Below, in pieces: positions 55,201 to 64,000 of a DNA stretch of 64,000 bases. Numbering within the stretch: position 1 is the stretch's first letter; every line of letters starts with the position of its first letter. The position numbers and the translations under genes were made by a program. Location of the stretch: assembly GCA_024516035.1 (NCBI GenBank), contig CM044962.1:1588864-1652863 (forward strand). The letters run 5' to 3'. A model generated the notes under the pieces. It ran no database searches. It was not told the DNA's origin and saw nothing but the letters and a program-made list of their open reading frames with translations. This DNA is from Bactericera cockerelli. Its lineage: Eukaryota; Arthropoda; Insecta; Hemiptera; Triozidae.

Positions 55201-56065
55201 TGATTTCGTTGGCAAATGTCAACGACTTGCCCTCCCAATGAAAGACATCAGCGAATTGATGTAAAACTTTCATGGTTTCGTATTTTTCTTCTAAGTTCAT
55301 GTGATCGAACTTTATTTTGGAAAAATCTACGTGACTACTAGATTTTATAGTAGACGTTGCATGTAGCTCACATGGGTTAACTTTATTATATTCTTGCAAG
55401 TCAAGATTTAATGGTCTCAGCGGTTTGAATGACTGTTGCTTATCTGTGATATTTACTATTGAACAAATAATTTTATTCGCTATTACTGAAGTTAATCCTT
55501 CAGGAATGTATAAACTTCCATCTCCGATACGTGTATGTGGCATCAGCACATCACCTCTAAGGTTTGTCTCTACCGGAAGTTGCAATATGACTTCGGAATG
55601 AGAAGGTACGGTTACCAAGTTTAACTGAGGATTTAAATCCTTAAAATGTAAAGGGATTTGTGTATTGGCATTTTTTAACAATTGGTTATCGCAATCGATA
55701 ACGAACTTGAACTGTCTTAGTATGTCTATACCTATTAGACAATCGAAATAATCATGGAACTGAAAAACATGGTACTTTACAAGAGTATTATTATTTGAAT
55801 TCTTAAATTCTTTTGGGGCTTTGGTTATTACACTTGAACTTTCTCGTGTAACTCCATGAGCGGTTTTAATCAAGAAATCGTCTGGACTAATATTTTTGGG
55901 AAAGAATTTGTGTGCAATATCAGGTCTCATGAATGAACGAGTACTTTGTACTCGTTCATTCATGAGACATTCATACCTGAATCAATTAGACAGTACAAAT
56001 TTTGCGGATGTAAGATGACAAAGGGTAATTTATCTTTGCCATGTTCAATGTTCAGTAATTCTAAC
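52216..56065 (-). pseudogene. pol: Gypsy pol: protease, RT, RNase H, integrase (two breaks)
   Basis: The polyprotein replicates and integrates the element. The protease active site (LIDSG) lies in the frame -1 to gag at about 56000. A palindromic insertion at about 55928-55972 introduces a stop and shifts frame just after it. The long frame from 55963 to 52469 carries RT (TLDLASGYLQI, active site YLDDILIF), RNase H (LATDASNVAIGAVLS, IEKELLAIVWA, SDHKPL), the integrase zinc finger (H-X-H...CEIC) and its DDE residues (HIDTVS, SDNGCEFK, CERFHS). The C-terminal end stops at 52469. The expected continuation is in a neighbouring frame (52216-52488), so a second small frameshift lies near 52480. Gypsy family placement is firm. 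Confidence 0.92.
55928..55972. repeat. Perfect 21-bp-arm palindrome in the protease
   Basis: Two 21-base arms separated by 3 bases, lying exactly over the break in pol. It looks like a templated snap-back insertion of about 29 bases. Confidence 0.9.
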
Positions 56066-57107
56066 ATTGGGGTTGTGGGTTTTCCGAGGCATTTGCGTGA
56101 AAATCCTCAGATTCCTCCTGTTGAACTGTGTATTGGTCGGTATCTTGACCTTCGTATTCGTGGTATGTGTTTGTTTGTTCATCATAATATGCGTAATGTG
56201 TATCGAACTCATGTGTATGTTGTTCTGGAATCGAACCAGGCTCTGTGTTGTGTAGATTTTGTTGAATGGTTTGCACGCCACTCATTGGTGTAGGTCGGGG
56301 TAAGAATCTCTGCTGTGTGTTTTGAAAACCTGAAGTTGATGGTCTATTTTGATAATTCTGATTGTTGTTGTTAAAGGGGTTTCTTTGTTGGAATCTGTTC
56401 GGTGTAGAGTTAAATGATCTGTTTGGATTGAAATAGTTAGGACGGAAAGGTTGAGGATTTGGTCTGAAAGGTGCAAAGGGTCTGTGTGTTGGTGACGTAA
56501 ATTTTGGTTTATGCGCTATGTGATTATCATTGTTTGGTGTTTTCTTGTTTACGTCTATTTGGAAGTCATTGGTGAGCATGTTCAATGCTTCACCTAGGTT
56601 TTGGGGGTCTTTTGTCCTCATCAGTGAACCTAAAGGATCTTTTAATCCTTTTAGCAATGTTCTTAGCGCTAATTTGTTAATGTACTGTCTTAGGTTTGCT
56701 TGGTCCATGTTATGAGTTTCTAAATAACTGTTGTGTAAATTCACTAATTTCTGTACTTTGTTCAAGAACTCAAACGGTGAGTCACTTCCCTGCGTCAAGT
56801 TACACATTTCAATTGTCAGTGTATACGCGTCCCTTTTATCACTGTATGTAGTCAATAGTGCTGTCTTTAAATCTTGCCAGGTAGTGATATTAAATGATGT
56901 TATGTTTATCTTCGCGTCCCCAATTATCTTAGATTTTAGTGATGACATCAACCACACATTCTGAAAACATCCTACATCATTAGGATTATAAAAGTAGTTC
57001 ACGAGTTTTTCTGCGATCGACAAAAACTCCGGGAGGAGTTCCGCCACCCCCCTGAAATCAGGGACCACCCTTAGGTGTTCACCGGTCAAAACTGGTACCT
57101 GTGCCAT
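56061..57107 (-). CDS. gag: Gypsy gag (capsid-like) protein
   Basis: 348 residues. The N-terminal two-thirds has the insect Gypsy capsid pattern (FLSIAEKLVNYFYN, CFQNVWLMSSLKSKIIGDA, WQDLKTALLTTYSDKRDAYT, FLNKVQKLVNLHNSYLE, RTLLKGLKDPLGSLM). The last third is Asn/Pro/Gln/Phe-rich without a CCHC knuckle, which is normal for errantivirus gag. The frame is open about 44 codons further upstream to a stop near 57240, without another ATG. The start at 57107 is therefore the first Met, though the ancestral start may have been lost. Pol follows in the -1 frame. Confidence 0.9.
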   Translation of the reverse strand: MAQVPVLTGEHLRVVPDFRGVAELLPEFLSIAEKLVNYFYNPNDVGCFQNVWLMSSLKSKIIGDAKINITSFNITTWQDLKTALLTTYSDKRDAYTLTIEMCNLTQGSDSPFEFLNKVQKLVNLHNSYLETHNMDQANLRQYINKLALRTLLKGLKDPLGSLMRTKDPQNLGEALNMLTNDFQIDVNKKTPNNDNHIAHKPKFTSPTHRPFAPFRPNPQPFRPNYFNPNRSFNSTPNRFQQRNPFNNNNQNYQNRPSTSGFQNTQQRFLPRPTPMSGVQTIQQNLHNTEPGSIPEQHTHEFDTHYAYYDEQTNTYHEYEGQDTDQYTVQQEESEDFHANASENPQPQC

Positions 57108-57621
57108 ATTTAATTGTCCTAGTTCTCGGATAAGGATGTCAAGTTGAAGATCTATGGCAGGTGGGTTTTGATATTCTTCCTGATCTGAATCTGGGTCTGA
57201 TTCTTCTAAAATTGGATGTAGATTATAATCCAGTTTGAATTTTTAAAGAAAGGGGTTAAAATAGAAGGAGAGAGAGAGAGAAAAAAAATTGAAGAGTTAG
57301 ATTTTAAAATTTAATCGCCAAAATAAAATATCCAGAAATGTGATAAAGTTTGAATGACTTACATTATCGCGGATCTAAATTTCATTTTTCTTATATCTGC
57401 TGGAATGATGCTGGAAGAGAGTGATGTTGTGAAGAGAGCGATGTGGAGAGAGCGATGTTGTGAAGAAAGTAGAATCCGTTGTATTTTTAAAGATGTGAAG
57501 AGAGAGATGTTGTGAAGAAAGTAGAATCCGTTGTATTTTTAAAGATGTGAAGAATGAAATCCAATTTTGATATTATGTAGGTAGCTATACGAATGTTGGT
57601 AGCTAATTCGAATACATAACT
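57108..57621 (-). repeat. Candidate 5' LTR and leader of the Gypsy element
   Basis: The outer edge AGTTATGTATTCGAATT (minus) equals that of the left edge. A 60-bp tandem duplication (about 57428-57560) contains AGTAGAATCCGTTGTATTTT twice. The region nearest gag is an open frame without a start. Confidence 0.5.
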
Positions 57622-57952
57622 TACATATCTCTCGGCAGGCTCTTCTTTATTTTTTGACTTGGCGGGGCGGCGCACTACCGCTCTCCTCAATAGAAAGCAA
57701 AAATAAATACAACATGATACAGGACATTCATACATTCAAATACGACTAGAATAAAGGGAACCCAACTTCTTCAAAATCTGTTACAATGATTTATTTTCCT
57801 AAGAATGAATGAACTCAATAGACAAAAAACTCAGTTTACTTAATAAAGAAAAAACAAAAGACTAGGAAAACGAAAATATCTCAATGAAAATGACACATTG
57901 CAAACTATTCTCTCTCCCTCTTTGCAAATTCGTAATTCATTTCGCAAAACTA

Positions 57953-58335
57953 CAGGGTGTATCAAAAGGTGATGTACAAAAAGAAACCGCGTATAGTAGA
58001 GCTCAAATAAAGACCACTTTGCTTAGTAAACCCCTGTACGGAAATGGACCCTAAGGGGCCTAAGGTCCCTTTCTCTGTTTCATGACCCCCCATAACTGCG
58101 CCCCTGATCGGGAAAAAGTGCCAAATACTCACCAAAGAAGCGTGATAACAATCGGAGACGTCATGCAAAAAATGAAGAAAATCAAAATAATTCGATTTTT
58201 AAGTGTCAACTTGTGGTGTCCCTAGCGACCTTAGGGTCCATTTCCGTATAGTAGTTTATTAAACAAAGTGGCCTTTATTTGAGCTCTACCATACGCGGTT
58301 TCTTTTTGTATTACATGACCTTTAGATACACCCTA
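57953..58335. mobile_element. TA-flanked MITE with long inverted ends (family GTATC)
   Basis: 383 bp. The ends are CAGGGTGTATCAAAAGGT and TAGGGTGTATCTAAAGGT. Inverted arms of about 110 bp contain GAAACCGCGTATNGTAGAGC. TA lies outside (57951-57952, 58336-58337). Non-coding. Confidence 0.85.
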
Positions 58336-58339
58336 TATA

Positions 58340-59387
58340 TTTATCTAAACTTATAAATGCAAAATACCCAATATAACTAAAATAAACAAAAAAGTTTCAA
58401 TATTGTTTTTTTCTCTCTTTTGCTATTTGAATTCAAATTATTCAAAGATATTCGTCCCTAATTTCTATACAATAGGAATAGTAATAATAATAAAAATAAT
58501 AATAGTAGTAATACTAATAAGAGAATAGATAATTTATCAAAATAGTTCGGGTCGCCCATTTCTCGCCACACCCTGTTCCCGAACCCCTGAGCCCTGACTC
58601 CTCGAAATTGATCTAGAGCCAGTGGTTCTCAAACTGAGGTGGCTACAAAACTTGAGCCGTGCACGAACGCAATGGCGCACTGGTGTTCAATCACACAACC
58701 GGTGACTGAACGATAACATAGTTAATGAAAAATTGATAACAAATTCGTAATCAACACCTAAAAGCATTGGATTTGATATGTCACAACCGCCATCTATCTT
58801 GAATAATAACGGGACCCCGCAAAATACCGGTAAATTTGGGGACGGGTTTCAAAAATATCAGCAAAAAACAAAAAAATTGTCTACGTGAACCGCTTTAAAA
58901 TTTTATCATAAGAAAAAATATTTCTAAAAAACTCATAATTATCTTGCACCGTTTAGCCAGAACTGCCGTACGCTACAAAGGGCGGTCGAAAGGCCGCCAC
59001 TGGCAGCACTGATTTCAACCAATGAAAATATTTTCGAGAGGAATATAAAAATTAAACGACTTTTCACTTAAATGCTCACAAACTTTTATCATTATAAACT
59101 TTACTCTGTGTGAATATTTTGCCAGAATGTTTTACGTGCGGAAAATAAAATAGTCATAAAAGCTCGCGAAAGTCGAAATCTGGCTGTAACTCCGTGAAGG
59201 CTTAACGGATATTCACGAAACCTATTTTATTAAATTATCCGTGAAGTTTTTATTTTGCACAATTTGATAACCTATATCATTCATGTGAACCGTTGAGAAC
59301 AGGGAATTTACATAAAAGTGTGATTTACGTGTTAATTTCCGAGTGTAGTAAGTGAACAATCTGTACGTGTATAAAATTTCGTTGATA
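58340..59387. other. Spacer with P2 fragment and possible hAT-like end
   Basis: CAGTGGTTCTCAAACTGAGG at 58620 has the form of a hAT terminus, but a paired end was not established. 58740-58990 contains reversed P2 repeat pieces (TTTGATATGTCACAACCGCC, TACCGGTAAATTTGGGGACG). No gene seen. Confidence 0.4.
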
Positions 59388-59628
59388 TTTTGTTTTTTTT
59401 TTTTTTTTTTAATTTGGAGTAACGTCGCTTTCAACTGCATGGTCATATCACGACGGAGGTGTTACCCTTCATTCGCAGGAAAATCGCAAACCCACATTAA
59501 ACTCACCCAGCCTTGGTTGGGTAGGAATGCCAGCTTCACGAAGTGTTCACCTCGCTGGACGTTGCTTAACTTCGGTGATCCTACGAGAATCGGTGCATTC
59601 AACGGGCCATCATCGACGCTGGCTATTT
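59388..59628 (-). repeat. 5S-rRNA-derived SINE, full length with poly(A)
   Basis: The T-run at 59393-59411 is its poly(A) tail on the minus strand. TAACGTCGCTTTCAACTGCA, GGTTGGGTAGGAATGCCAGC, then 5S-like TGGACGTTGCTTAACTTCGG and GAATCGGTGCATTCAAC follow. Confidence 0.8.
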
Positions 59629-59844
59629 TGTTTATTAAGATCTGCGATTTAACGATGATTTGAATTGCCGTCCAGTAGAACAGATTGCTGATAGTCATAG
59701 GATTATCAAATTAATGGGAACATACAAATATAATAAAAATAATGTTTTTCTTTGTGTTGCTATATCACAATTTTAGTGGGTAGCGCAGAATCATAGGACT
59801 TTACCACTTTAATATACAATATTTTGTACTATTTTCTGTGCCTA

Positions 59845-60022
59845 TAATTCCGCCACTGGTCGCTGTTTCACATTAAAATAGCTACTCATTTTTCCTCACG
59901 AGGTATGAGTGGACCCCTAACATCCAAGTACAGAGCAGAAAAAATCCTGCGCAGCTGGGGATCGAACCCAGGTCACCATGCGTGCAATGCCTAGCGCGCT
60001 AACTCACTCTGCCACGGTGTAC
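59845..60022 (-). repeat. SINE family 5 (tRNA-derived), full head
   Basis: On the minus strand: CACCGTGGCAGAGTGAGTTA (A-box-like), CTGGGTTCGATCCCCAGC (B-box), then GGGGTCCACTCATACCTCGT body. The best copy of this family in the window. Confidence 0.75.
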
Positions 60023-60754
60023 CAATACATAACTATACCTACGGAAATACTGATTCACACAGACCTTAATGTTTTTTTTTTTTAATCAGAGCTCCCAGTT
60101 AAGCTCCCAGCGAATGGAGGGTAAATCCAATGTTCAAAAAAATAGAATCTTTGGCATTTGGAAGATCACTCTGCCATAAAATTGTGCTACAACCAATCAG
60201 CCTCAACCGTGAGGTTGAACAATTGCGACCCCAAGTATGTTTGGGAGAAGTCTAAGAAGAAGAAGAAGGTTGAAAAAAGAAGAATTCATCCAGACATGTG
60301 ATCCTGCTCAATTTCGAAAAAAGTGATCGTTTAGAATAATTTCTATACTTTACAGGTAATAGAAAAGTAAAAAAATGGCTAAAACATCTAGAAGCACAGG
60401 TTTAAAAAAAAAGTTTATATTACCTACTATACAGCGTATAAAAAAGCTTTTATAAAAAATATGAATTCTGGATCGAAACTGACAGGCATGTGTACAAAAC
60501 TTCCGGGATTTTCATAGAGTAAAGATATATAAAAGTTACCATTGTAAACAAAAAAGTAGGCTTTGTTGAAAGTAGGCTATCTAATATAAGAAAATTCAAC
60601 AAAAATAAAATACCAACTTTCCTTCTGAACAATGGAAACGTCCATTACCTACATATTATTTTTCTTTTTTTTGCAATTGGTTTCCTGTTTCCTGTAATGA
60701 AAAATCATGAGCTTTCTGTAGCAATATTACTTCCGAGAACATTTCATATTAAAT

Positions 60755-61128
60755 ATTATTATTATTATTATTACTATCTGACCTGGTTGCAGGGTTTCCA
60801 GTGAAACCCTTACCGATAACAGATATACTGATAACAATGCACAGTGCACACTAATTAGATCTATTGTGACCAGTTGATTCTGTTTGGTTTTACCGTCCTG
60901 ATTGAGAGAGATAGTCAGCACGGGGGTTTTACCCTCCAATTGCCCGGAATCGTACCAGCTACCCACATTAACATCACCTAGCCTGGGTGGGGCTGGAAAT
61001 GTAAGCCTCACGTGTTTGGAAGGAACTGAATTTTCTTCGAAAAGTCTGTCCCAACGGGAGATAGAACTCGGGATCTCTGGACTACGGGAAGTAGCAACAA
61101 CCATTACGCCACGGAGACTGGTTAGGAT
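60755..61128 (-). repeat. SINE family 2 (tRNA-derived), full length
   Basis: On the minus strand: CTCCGTGGCGTAATGGTTGT, GAGTTCTATCTCCCG (B-box variant), the shared AGGCTAGGTGATGTTAATGT tail and a terminal (ATT)n. A 20-bp insertion (AACAGATATACTGATAACAA) is private to this copy. Confidence 0.75.
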
Positions 61129-61139
61129 AACAGATCTGA

Positions 61140-61300
61140 TATTGAAAATTATAAGTAAGTATTATGTTCGTTTTTGTAAAAAAAAAATATTTTTTGCTCC
61201 GATTTCAAAGAAATTCATTTTGCTGGTCACCTCGTGACCTCCTGAGCGGTCTGCCTGTCTGTAAATGCATTCCTTGTAGTTTATTATAACGCGCAAGGTT
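61140..61300 (+). repeat. Repeat P1 body fragment
   Basis: AAGTATTATGTTCGTTTTTG, TTTTTTGCTCCGATTTCAAA, CTGCCTGTCTGTAAATGCAT and TATAACGCGCAAGG follow the order of 2281-2440. The palindrome is missing. Confidence 0.55.
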
Positions 61301-61552
61301 CAAATGAGTCTTTTTTCTATGGTCTTTTTTGTCATCAAAATGATCTTTTCTATCGCCTCCTCTAAAATATAGAGAAAAAAGCTGGAAAAGTGAAATATTT
61401 ACATAAATGGTGGTTTATACATTGTATCTATACATTGTATTTTATGTTATGTTCTATATTTGTACAATAAAATAGTTTAAAAAAATTAATCCCCTTTTTA
61501 GGAGAGCAATAACATTAAACATACTAATATTTTCTAGTGTGTTATTATAACA

Positions 61553-61756
61553 CTCTTTAGTAGAAGGTAACCACCAGACGAGGTTAATGGTCAAAGCATT
61601 TTCCACCACCTAACCCTCAGAGTCTTATTATTATGGGGTCACAACTCAAATTAATGAGGGAAAATGAATGCACTGGGTGGGATTCGAAACAACGGATTCC
61701 TACGCTACCTGGATTACCAGACTAGCGCGTTAACCACTTGACTAGCAGTGCACTCG
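61553..61756 (-). repeat. SINE family 4, near full length
   Basis: On the minus strand: GTGCACTGCTAGTCAAGTGG, TTAACGCGCTAGTCTGGTAA, GTTGTTTCGAATCCC (B-box variant), and a tail ending CTACTAAAGAGTG. Confidence 0.75.
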
Positions 61757-61789
61757 GTTCATAACTTATTACTATTGCTCTCAGAACGA

Positions 61790-61925
61790 CCTCAGTAGCT
61801 TGATCGAAAAGGCGGGGTAGGTACTTGTAACCTGGCGGTTGGTGGTTCTAGTCCCGGTTGTAGCAAAGATTCAGTAAAGCGAGTTCGAGTAGTTGTGACA
61901 TCACGAAAGTGATTAACACGTAAAC
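61790..61925 (+). repeat. SINE family 3 copy
   Basis: GACCTCAGTAGCTTGATCGA (A-box-like), GGTTGGTGGTTCTAGTCCCG (B-box) and ACATCACGAAAGTGATTAAC. It ends 14 bp before the stop codon of the odorant receptor exon, on the opposite strand. Confidence 0.75.
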
Positions 61926-61938
61926 AACTTTTTTTTTC

Positions 61939-62367
61939 TCAATTAGCTCGGCGCCCCATGCCGGAACAAAAGTTCAAAATCTGATACGACAGTTTCATGA
62001 TGCTCGTGAAGTGAGCGCACCCGAGCCGCATGACGCCGACTATCTTCACCTCTATCTGGGCGCTCGCCTGGGCGCGTTGCAGGAACGTCAAGAGGTCTCG
62101 GCGCGCGCCGCCGAGTCTATACCACGCGCATGCGCGTAGACTGGCGACCACTTGTCTGGCGGAGTCCTCCAGGGTCTCGGAGAGAAAGCAGAAGAGGAGG
62201 AGGTGGAGAAACGCTGAGACTCCGCCGCAGAGGATTTGGTCCCGATCCTTGGAGGCGACGAGGGCGGGGCCTTGCACCACTGAGAAGATGAGATAGCTGT
62301 AGAGTCCCACAGTGGTGCGGGTGTAACTGAACCGGACGGCGAAGTCAGCGGCGAAAGCAGACTCCAA
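61939..62367 (-). CDS. Insect odorant receptor, terminal exon
   Basis: 142 residues and a TGA. The exon encodes the C-terminal part of an insect seven-transmembrane odorant receptor, a ligand-gated channel subunit used with the co-receptor Orco in sensory neuron membranes. Supporting features are a hydrophobic segment (FLHLLLFCFLSETL), the family motif CAWYRLGGARRDLLTFLQRA, and a final helix LGCAHFTSIMKLSYQILNF. The acceptor CCCACAG lies at 62368-62374. The exon is very GC-rich compared with its neighbours. Upstream exons would be to the right but none was seen before the LINE at 62713. A transposon end starts 15 bp from the exon edge, just upstream of the acceptor. Confidence 0.82.
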   Translation of the reverse strand: MESAFAADFAVRFSYTRTTVGLYSYLIFSVVQGPALVASKDRDQILCGGVSAFLHLLLFCFLSETLEDSARQVVASLRACAWYRLGGARRDLLTFLQRAQASAQIEVKIVGVMRLGCAHFTSIMKLSYQILNFCSGMGRRAN

Positions 62368-62382
62368 CTGTGGGTAAAAGTA

Positions 62383-62449
62383 CAGGGTGTCCCATTATAA
62401 AGGAAACTTTTAAATATCTCGATATAAAAAGTTAGTTGAAAGTAACTAG
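62383..62449 (+). mobile_element. Solo CAGGGTG-type end at the receptor's splice acceptor
   Basis: TA (62381-62382) then CAGGGTGTCCCATTATAAAG. No inverted partner was seen. The copy is cut by SINE fragments at about 62450. Confidence 0.6.
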
Positions 62450-62578
62450 GTGTTAGGTGGTACACAATGCTTTGAGCATTAACTACGCCTGGTGGTTACC
62501 TTGAACTAAAGTTATCATATTTGTGTTAATCTATTTCGTGATATCATAACTACTTGAAAGTCCGCCGCCTATATCTCT
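62450..62578 (+). repeat. Composite SINE piece: family 4 tail fused to inverted family 3
   Basis: GTTAGGTGGTACACAATGCT and GCCTGGTGGTTACCTT, then directly CTAAAGTTATCATATTTGTG and TTTCGTGATATCATAACTAC. The junction equals that at 36525-36545. Confidence 0.7.
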
Positions 62579-62712
62579 AGAACTAATGAAGATATAAAAC
62601 TCGGATTTTTGTTGGTTTTCCTAATTTTTGGAGGACATTTTTCGATGACCTACACATTTTTCGATGACCTACTTTCTCAGTCAATCTTCCAAGGTTATCT
62701 GTCCATCAAGGT

Positions 62713-64000
62713 TGTTTCAAGTTCTACTTCAGAACTTTGTACTTTGTAGGACCTAAAGTAAATGAAAATTTCAAAACATTCATAGCACAGACTGCTATAT
62801 CAGACCATTACAGTACAATTTTAAAATTAAAAAAGCCTTCCAGTACTGAAGAAAATAGATCTAATGAATACCAAGAAATCTGCACTCTGAACCTAGAAAA
62901 ACTCAAGAATAGTCTAGAAACAGTAACCTGGGAGGAGGTATATGAAGAGGTCAATCCCGAGGTGTCAGCATCTATATTCATAACTCAACTATCAAAATTG
63001 ACTGATGAGAATACGACTGCAAAAACAGTAAATTTAGGGAAAAGGCGTACACCATGGATAAGTTCAGGATTGATCACTTCAATTAAAAAACGAGATAAAT
63101 TACATCTACAATGTAATAAACAACCCTTTAATACCAGACTTCATGACTCCTATCGAAAATACCGGAATAAACTTAATACTTTGATTGCGAAACAAAAGAA
63201 AGATTATTTTAGAAAAGAAATAGAAAAAGCAGGCAACGACAAGAAAAAAATATGGCGTATCGCTAATGAGGCTACTTGTTATAAAGGTCCACGAACAGAT
63301 GGCCCCAGTAAGATAGAAGTAGAGGAGGGTAGAGTACTTAATGTGAGAGAACACGCCAAAGAGATAGCCGACAAATTTAACTCTTATTACTCTTTAGTAG
63401 GTATCAACGCATCAAGGGCTATACCAAATAGGATATCAGTACCCTTTGAACCTGAAACCATTTCTCACCCCAAAGTTTCTTTATTTTTAAAGTCTGTAAC
63501 ACGGAAAGAAATCGAAGAAATTATTATGAAAATGAAAGGTGGCTCGGCAGCTGGCTATGACGGAATTAAATCGAAAACCTTAAAAGAGATTAAATTTTTC
63601 ATTTCAAAACCTCTAGCTCACATCTATAACTCATGCATTAAAGAAGGCATTTTCCCCTCAGCTTTTAAAAAAACCGTAATAACACCTGTATATAAAAAAG
63701 GACCAAAAGACAAAATTATTAATTACCGACCAATATCACTGTTATCTTGCATATCGAAAATATTTGAGCGCTGCCTAAAACAAAGACTTGTCAAATTTCT
63801 TGACGAAAATAAAATTTTGAGTTCTACCCAGTTTGGGTTTAGGAAAGGATTATCCACCAATGACGCAATAAGTAAGCTACTAGATGGAATATACACGGCT
63901 CTTGATGTGGGTGACAAGGCGGCAGTGGTGGCGATGGATTTGAGCAAAAGTTTTGATACCGTTGACCATGATCACCTGATTCGAATATTAAAAGAGATAG
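62713..64000 (+). CDS. Non-LTR retrotransposon: endonuclease end and reverse transcriptase, runs off right edge
   Basis: The frame is open from about 62713 to the window end. It begins with the last endonuclease motif (TAISDHYSTIL), then a linker with TPWISSGLITSIKKRD and KKKIWRIANEATCY. RT follows: GGSAAGYDGIKSKTL, VITPVYKKGPKDKIINYRPISLL, TQFGFRKGLSTNDAI and VVAMDLSKSFDTVDHDHLI. The active-site box lies beyond the window. It is Jockey-like by motif order. The upstream endonuclease is absent, so the copy is 5' truncated near the receptor exon. Confidence 0.88.

Larger units (their letters stand above)
50525..57621 (-). mobile_element. Gypsy/errantivirus-like LTR element with gag, pol, env
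   Basis: Three ORFs in the order gag, pol, env read right to left, with AGTTATGTATTCGAATT at both outer edges (57605-57621 and 50525-50541) and a purine tract before the left one. Insect errantiviruses have this layout and can carry an envelope gene. Gag and env frames are open. Pol is broken in the protease and at the integrase C-terminus. No convincing primer-binding site was recognised. Confidence 0.8.

Noticed and set aside
58620..59010. A complete hAT element starting CAGTGGTTCTCAAACTG
   Set aside because: Only one end is convincing. A CCACTGG near 58996 is not placed with an 8-bp duplication.
59845..60022. A functional tRNA gene
   Set aside because: The tRNA-like head is followed by a family-specific body found in other copies, so it is a SINE.
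62030..62296. A plus-strand 88-residue frame in the GC-rich block
   Set aside because: Antisense shadow of the odorant receptor exon.

Overview
This is nuclear DNA from an insect, most likely a hemipteran or a relative with a large, repeat-rich genome. Three things support this. An insect-type odorant receptor exon lies near the right end. The left half holds four exons of a chondroitin sulfate synthase gene separated by kilobase introns. The rest is a dense layer of insect-style mobile DNA: mariner, errantivirus-like Gypsy, several non-LTR retrotransposons, piggyBac-, pogo- and hAT-like pieces, 5S- and tRNA-derived SINEs, and GA/CT microsatellites. Exons are GC-rich and islanded in AT-rich repeats.

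Host genes. The left 30.6 kb is largely one gene on the minus strand: chondroitin sulfate synthase (CHSY1-like). The exons run right to left: exon 1 (30515-30644), exon 2 (28027-28371), exon 3 (22340-22603) and exon 4 (8609-8826). Splice signals and codon phases agree at every junction. The rest of the gene must lie beyond the left edge. The introns carry most of the nested transposons described here. The second host gene is the terminal exon of an odorant receptor at 61939-62367 (minus). A weak orphan exon candidate lies near 47560-47830.

Mobile DNA, left to right: a retroelement ORF1 fragment (1-276); a broken mariner (about 986-2070); a 150-bp TTAA-flanked MITE beside CHSY exon 4; a second mariner fragment (about 9868-10155); a non-LTR element (10431-16949) inserted in a tRNA-like SINE and itself split by a 2.06-kb foldback element; a second non-LTR element (about 17250-21680) inside a pogo-like repeat; two TA-flanked inverted-repeat elements standing back to back (22828-26937), the second with a further nested element; a 5'-truncated poly(A) non-LTR copy (33413-35573); a second copy of the back-to-back element's family (40182-42565); a Gypsy/errantivirus-like element with gag, broken pol and env (about 50525-57621); and a non-LTR element running off the right edge.

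Small repeats. At least six SINE-type families recur, including a 5S rRNA-headed one, plus a degraded full-length 5S rRNA copy at about 38891-39013. Several tandem arrays (36-, 45-, 52-, 53- and 56-bp units) and long hairpins are scattered through the window.

The signals most worth a second look are: the CAGGGTG-ended, TA-duplicating elements whose interiors are unrelated; duplicated decoy splice acceptors next to CHSY exon 4; a recurring composite SINE junction; the palindromic insertion that breaks the Gypsy protease; and a 46-bp-arm hairpin at 42784-42884. I did not find a clearly new multi-gene system. The novelty lies in repeat architecture.
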